The notes beneath the pieces were generated by a model. That model was given only the letters and a program-made list of their open reading frames with translations. It did not search any database and had not been told where the DNA came from. Shown piece after piece: positions 5,195-10,903 of a stretch of DNA of 10,903 bases (positions within the stretch are counted from its first letter, which is position 1; each line of letters starts with the position of its first letter). Source of the stretch: Actinomyces sp. HMSC035G02 (GTDB lineage Bacteria; Actinomycetota; Actinomycetes; Actinomycetales; Actinomycetaceae). The stretch covers positions 1 to 10,903 of the forward strand of contig KV835870.1 in assembly GCA_001838165.1 (NCBI GenBank). The letters are read 5' to 3'. The position numbers were made by a program, and so were the translations under genes.

Positions 5195-6232
5195 TCAGCG
5201 CTGGCAGGACGGACACCAGAACAGGCGTCGGTTCTGCATGAGCGCCTCGCGAATCGGCGTGGAGCAGCGCAGGCACGGCCGGTCCGTTCGGTGGTACACG
5301 TACCAGCGCGAGGCCTCCTCGTCCCCCTCGATCGGCGGGTTGGGGGCCTCCTCCGGGTCCATCGTGTCCAGTCGGCCGGCGGCCAGGCCTCGGTTCATGA
5401 GGTCGCAGATGAGCACCCACAGCTCGCGCAGGCGTTTGACGGAGATGTTGGCGCCTTTGCGATGCGGCGAGATGCCCGCGAGGAACAGCGCGTCAGCGCG
5501 GTAGATGTTGCCCACGCCCGCAATGATCGACTGATCCATGACGATCTCGCCGATCGCACGCTTCTTGGAGTGCGCGACCTGGGCGAAACGCTCCATGGCC
5601 TCGGCGTCGGATCGCGCCCCGGCGTCCAGAGGATCCGGTCCCAGCTTCGACTCGGCCTTGATACGCTCCTCATCCGTGATGAGGTCGCAGCGGTTGGGAC
5701 CCACCAGGTCAGCGACGGCATGGTCGTTGAACAGGCGCAGGCGCACGGCACCGACCGGCTCCGGCGGCTCCCACTCCCCCGCCTTGGCCTCGCCAAAGCC
5801 CTCGCCCCAGCGGGTCTCGGAGTGGCCGTTCCACTCCCCCTTCGGGACGTTGGGGATGCGGTGAGCGACGCCGTGGCCCTCGTCGACGACGGTCTCGTCG
5901 CCGTTGAAGCGCCACCAGCCATACAGGCCCAGGTGGATATGCACCCACCGGTCCGGCCAGGGAGCATCCTCGGGCAGGATCGGCTCCCCGCTGCCGGCCG
6001 CAGCGCCCTCCAGGAGGGACACCCCGGCCTCGTACGTCTCACCTTCGATGGGCGGGACGAAACCAATGAACATGTGCTTGCCGTGTACACGCACCCGCTG
6101 CATGACCCACCCGTCCAGGAGGGCCGCGGAGGACGCAAAGCGCCCCTGCGGGGACGAGGCCGAGACGATACCCCCGACGAAAAGCTCGTCGAGGGTACCC
6201 GCTAGGCGACGGACTGCATCGCCTTCAGGCAT
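5195..6232 (-). CDS. nei: Fpg/Nei-family DNA glycosylase (endonuclease VIII-like)
   Basis: This bifunctional base-excision repair enzyme removes oxidised bases and cuts abasic sites. MPEGD at the start supplies the catalytic Pro2 and Glu3, and the conserved lysine is K52 (HGKHMF). SSPQGRFA at 26-33, HIHLGLYG at 98-105, the helix-two-turn-helix region with IIAGVGNIYR, and a C-terminal zinc finger (C320, C323, C340, C343) follow. The match is closest to mycobacterial Nei1 as I remember it, not to MutM. At 345 residues it is about 75 longer than that protein. Extra acidic, Gly/Pro-rich segments lie at about 60-94 and 110-159, inside the N-terminal beta-sandwich. The start lies 6 nt after the leuS stop, with a GAGG ribosome site overlapping that stop, so translation is probably coupled. 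Confidence 0.92.
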   Translation of the reverse strand: MPEGDAVRRLAGTLDELFVGGIVSASSPQGRFASSAALLDGWVMQRVRVHGKHMFIGFVPPIEGETYEAGVSLLEGAAAGSGEPILPEDAPWPDRWVHIHLGLYGWWRFNGDETVVDEGHGVAHRIPNVPKGEWNGHSETRWGEGFGEAKAGEWEPPEPVGAVRLRLFNDHAVADLVGPNRCDLITDEERIKAESKLGPDPLDAGARSDAEAMERFAQVAHSKKRAIGEIVMDQSIIAGVGNIYRADALFLAGISPHRKGANISVKRLRELWVLICDLMNRGLAAGRLDTMDPEEAPNPPIEGDEEASRWYVYHRTDRPCLRCSTPIREALMQNRRLFWCPSCQR

Positions 6233-6238
6233 GCGACC

Positions 6239-9169
<2,931 letters not shown>

Positions 9170-9202
9170 CTGTGCGTTCCTCGCTTAACGATGGGTCGCG
9201 TA

Positions 9203-9229
9203 ACAATACTCCCCACCAGGGTAGTTCAC
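9203..9229 (-). promoter_or_regulatory. Possible leuS promoter
   Basis: On the minus strand, GTGAAC (9229-9224) and TATTGT (9208-9203) resemble -35 and -10 boxes, but the spacer is only 15 nt. The predicted leader is about 27 nt. This is weak, and other arrangements in the divergent region are possible. Confidence 0.3.
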
Positions 9230-9281
9230 GCCCGCCCGCCCCGCCGGGCGCGCCCACCTACCGAAGTGAGCACGAATAGGT

Positions 9282-9287
9282 GACAAT
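9282..9287 (+). promoter_or_regulatory. -10 box of the HIT gene, leaderless arrangement
   Basis: GACAAT, preceded by TG one base upstream, ends 7 nt before the A of ATG 9294. No Shine-Dalgarno sequence precedes the start. No good -35 box is visible. The spacing equals that of the yigZ and GNAT genes. Confidence 0.45.
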
Positions 9288-9293
9288 AGTCGC

Positions 9294-9740
9294 ATGAGCA
9301 CTATCTTCGACAACATCATCACGGGGGTATGGCCCGGACGCTTCGTGTGGGCCGATGACCTGTGCGTCGCATTCGCGACCATCGAGCCGACCTCCCCGGG
9401 CCACGTCCTCGTGGTTCCGCGCACCGCGTACGAGGCGTGGACGGACGCCCCTTCGGACGTCGCTGCCCACCTCATGACCGTGGCACGCACGATCGGACTG
9501 GCACAAAAGGCCGCGTTCGACGTGCCGCGCGCCGGCCTGGCGATCGCGGGATTCGAGGTGCCCCACACCCACCTGCACGTCATCCCCCTGCGCGACGAAA
9601 CCGACATCCTCCTGTCCAAGGCAGCCCCCGCCAGCGACGAGGAGCTCGATAGCGCGATCACCGCCCTGCGCGAGGCCCTCCTGGCCGCCGGACACAGTCG
9701 ACACGTGCCCCCGTCAATGGGATCCGCGGCCCTCGCCTGA
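9294..9740 (+). CDS. HIT-family protein (histidine triad hydrolase)
   Basis: HIT proteins are small dimeric nucleotide hydrolases or transferases, often acting on AMP-lysine, AMP-NH2 or dinucleoside polyphosphates. This one has 148 residues. The histidine triad is H91-T-H93-L-H95-V-I in FEVPHTHLHVIPL, with H95 the expected nucleophile. The upstream nucleotide-binding strand GHVLVVPR is at 36-43. The N-terminal CxFC zinc site seen in many HinT proteins is absent. A variable tail of about 35 residues follows the core. The ATG at 9294 fits the fold start and has a -10 box 7 nt away. The gene diverges from leuS and converges on the metal-dependent regulator. Whether it is HinT-like or Fhit-like is not clear. 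Confidence 0.93.
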   Translation: MSTIFDNIITGVWPGRFVWADDLCVAFATIEPTSPGHVLVVPRTAYEAWTDAPSDVAAHLMTVARTIGLAQKAAFDVPRAGLAIAGFEVPHTHLHVIPLRDETDILLSKAAPASDEELDSAITALREALLAAGHSRHVPPSMGSAALA

Positions 9741-9761
9741 GGACTGCGCTCCCCCAACCGT

Positions 9762-9816
9762 GCGCCCGCCGACGGGCGCTCCCAGCCCGCCCGACCGCCT
9801 CGGTCAGGTGGGCTGG
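9762..9816. terminator. Tandem hairpins between convergent HIT and mntR-like genes
   Basis: A 7-bp perfect hairpin (GCGCCCG 9762-9768 with CGGGCGC 9773-9779) is followed by a larger one. In the second, CCAGCCCGCC (9782-9791) pairs with GGTGGGCTGG (9807-9816) through one wobble, and GACCG (9793-9797) pairs with CGGTC (9801-9805) around a 3-nt loop. ATCGTTTC follows on the plus side. The pair lies between two convergent stops (9740 and 9864) and probably ends both transcripts. Confidence 0.7.
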
Positions 9817-9863
9817 ATCGTTTCTGGGCCTCGTCAATGGGAAGCGGGCGTTGCCGGTGCGGC

Positions 9864-10532
9864 TCAGTCCCGGACGACGATGCCCGAGGCCTGGGCAGGG
9901 TCAAGGAGGAGCATCTGCCCATCTTCGAGGAGGACCGTCACTCCTGAGGGGTCGGATGCCACCACGGTGATGCGGGCACCGGGCACGAGACCGGCCTCCT
10001 CCCACGCACGCAGCGCTTCGGGGTCGCGGTCGGGCAACCGCTCGACGATTCCCCCGGCGGTCACGTCGAGCGCGTCAAGGGGACTGCCGACAACATCGGC
10101 GCTGGAGCCGTCAGCTCGCGGAATCGGATCGCCGTGCGGGTCACGGCTCGGGTAGCCGAGGACTCGATCGAGGCGATCAAGGAGCCGGTCGGAGACCGCG
10201 TGTTCGAGTATCTCGGCTTCTTCGTGCACTTCATCCCAGGAAAAACCGAGGGCCTCGTGCAAGTAGGTTTCAAGCAGGCGGTGACGGCGCACCATCCCCA
10301 ACGCGATCGCGCGCCCCTGCGGGGTCAGTCGCACGCGTCCGTAGCGCTCGTGCGTGACGAGGCCCTGGCGGGCCAGGCGCTGAATGTTCTCCGTCGCCGT
10401 CGAAGGGACGACGCCCATGTGTTCGGAGACATCCTTGGGTTTGACGCCGTCGCGACCAGCCTCCTCGGCGCCCCATACGAGCTTGAGGATGTCCTCCACG
10501 ACCGCGGAGTAGTTGCTCGACGCGTCCGACAT
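9864..10532 (-). CDS. mntR: DtxR/MntR-family metal-dependent transcriptional regulator
   Basis: This 222-residue repressor binds DNA when loaded with a divalent metal. An N-terminal winged helix (about 9-70, with VPSTATENIQRLARQGLV as recognition region) is followed by the dimerisation and metal domain (about 75-145) and a C-terminal SH3/FeoA-like domain (about 155-222). By alignment with DtxR and B. subtilis MntR from memory, the primary site is D14, E107, E110, H111: DtxR has Met and Cys where this has Asp14 and Glu107, as in MntR. The ancillary-site residues H84, E88 and H103 are kept as in DtxR, and MntR Glu11 is replaced by K17. This suggests manganese sensing, but iron is not excluded. 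ATG 10532 has AAAGGGGA just upstream; the frame stays open further upstream only through the promoter region. No transporter gene is nearby. Confidence 0.88.
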   Translation of the reverse strand: MSDASSNYSAVVEDILKLVWGAEEAGRDGVKPKDVSEHMGVVPSTATENIQRLARQGLVTHERYGRVRLTPQGRAIALGMVRRHRLLETYLHEALGFSWDEVHEEAEILEHAVSDRLLDRLDRVLGYPSRDPHGDPIPRADGSSADVVGSPLDALDVTAGGIVERLPDRDPEALRAWEEAGLVPGARITVVASDPSGVTVLLEDGQMLLLDPAQASGIVVRD

Positions 10533-10558
10533 GGCGTTCCCCTTTCGTCTCAGGCCCC

Positions 10559-10564
10559 ATTGTA
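10559..10564 (-). promoter_or_regulatory. -10 box of the mntR-like gene
   Basis: TACAAT on the minus strand gives a leader of about 20 nt to ATG 10532, with the ribosome site inside it. No -35 consensus appears at 16-18 nt; that position is taken up by the inverted repeat at 10573-10599. Confidence 0.6.
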
Positions 10565-10572
10565 GGTACCAG

Positions 10573-10599
10573 TGTCGCACGCCCATCGAGCGTGCGACA
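10573..10599. promoter_or_regulatory. Perfect inverted repeat, candidate operator
   Basis: TGTCGCACGC (10573-10582) and GCGTGCGACA (10590-10599) are exact reverse complements separated by 7 nt. The repeat covers the -35 region of the mntR-like gene and lies 25-51 nt upstream of the tRNA-Lys -35 box. It sits upstream of the predicted start at about 10552, so it would not be in that mRNA. Autoregulation by the adjacent repressor is the simplest reading. The arms do not resemble the known DtxR/IdeR box, so another regulator is possible. Confidence 0.6.
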
Positions 10600-10623
10600 T
10601 AGGCCACGACCCCCCTCATTGAC

Positions 10624-10652
10624 TTGCGCAGGGGGAAGCGCGCCTGTATATT
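10624..10652 (+). promoter_or_regulatory. Promoter of tRNA-Lys
   Basis: TTGCGC (10624-10629), a 17-nt spacer and TATATT (10647-10652) fit sigma70 boxes. The -10 region lies in the most AT-rich patch of this gap, and the tRNA begins 24 nt after it. A GC-rich stretch between -10 and start, typical of stringent discriminators, is not evident. Confidence 0.65.
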
Positions 10653-10675
10653 TATCTCTCGGTTGCAAAACCCCC

Positions 10676-10748
<73 letters not shown>

Positions 10749-10753
10749 CAAAC

Positions 10754-10783
10754 AACCGGCGGCCTACGGGTCGCCGGTTTTTT
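10754..10783 (+). terminator. Rho-independent terminator of tRNA-Lys
   Basis: AACCGGCG (10754-10761) pairs perfectly with CGCCGGTT (10772-10779), and the arm runs into a TTTTTT tract (10778-10783). It begins 6 nt after the tRNA and is the most classical terminator in the window. Confidence 0.93.
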
Positions 10784-10825
10784 CGCATCCGTGCCCCCGT
10801 TTGTTTTCCAGTATTTGCCGTAACT

Positions 10826-10868
10826 CGCCAGATATCCGGCCTCTGCCGCGCCCGCCAGATCTCCGGCC
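10826..10868. repeat. Two 16-bp near-identical direct repeats
   Basis: The 16-mers at 10826-10841 and 10853-10868 (CGCCAGATMTCCGGCC, M = A then C) differ at one base and are offset by 27 nt. Each is itself close to palindromic around GAT-ATC or AGATCT. They lie in the 120-nt stretch after the tRNA-Lys terminator, where no reading frame of note is seen. The right edge of the window cuts the context. Confidence 0.55.
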
Positions 10869-10903
10869 ACCGCGAGGCCTGCCCGCCCGCTCGCCGTCCG
10901 CGC

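Noticed and set aside
5291..6205. A 304-codon open frame on the plus strand
   Set aside because: Antisense to nei, with no recognisable motif and no ribosome site; a shadow of a well-supported gene.
9170..9293. T-box or leucine attenuator ahead of leuS
   Set aside because: No Leu-rich leader peptide, T-box sequence or terminator/antiterminator pair is seen; only GC-rich imperfect hairpins.
9712..9842. An 11-bp direct repeat, CGTCAATGGGA, at 9712-9722 and 9832-9842
   Set aside because: One copy lies in the coding end of the HIT gene and flanking bases diverge at once. This length is plausible by chance and no element lies between the copies.

Overview
The window is high-GC chromosomal DNA from an actinobacterium. 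Four things point there: codons end strongly in G or C, L32 is the short form without a zinc ribbon, the DNA glycosylase resembles mycobacterial endonuclease VIII, and three genes have -10 boxes placed for leaderless transcription. My best guess is Actinomycetaceae (Actinomyces/Schaalia type), but that is inference. Most of the window is ordinary core genome. I see no insertion sequence, CRISPR array, prophage gene or defence island.

Layout. Positions 1-340 hold no conventional gene. They contain a very strong ribosome binding site, a short basic reading frame, a 17-bp-stem hairpin and a hydrophobic tail in the -1 frame; together these could make a 46-residue membrane peptide. A second hairpin follows. 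On the minus strand come tRNA-Arg(TCT), a CPA2-type cation/proton antiporter and rpmF, which ends in its own terminator. On the plus strand come an IMPACT/YigZ protein, cysteine synthase (cysK), a strong hairpin, serine acetyltransferase (cysE) and a GNAT acetyltransferase. A convergent hairpin separates these from a minus-strand leuS-nei operon. A HIT-family protein diverges from leuS and converges on a DtxR/MntR-type metal-dependent repressor. The repressor has a perfect 10-bp inverted repeat just upstream of its promoter. tRNA-Lys(CTT), its terminator and a short repeat-bearing stretch close the window.

How the genes work together. CysE makes O-acetylserine and CysK converts it to cysteine. 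CysE ends in isoleucine, the residue that docks into CysK in the cysteine synthase complex. The hairpin between the two genes would favour CysK over CysE. LeuS and Nei are almost certainly co-transcribed and translationally coupled. The repressor has an Asp/Glu/Glu/His primary metal site like manganese-sensing MntR and may control itself through the upstream repeat.

The best candidates for something undescribed are the possible frameshifted mini-protein at 48-204, the palindrome at 10573-10599 and the leaderless promoters at a fixed 7-nt distance from their start codons.
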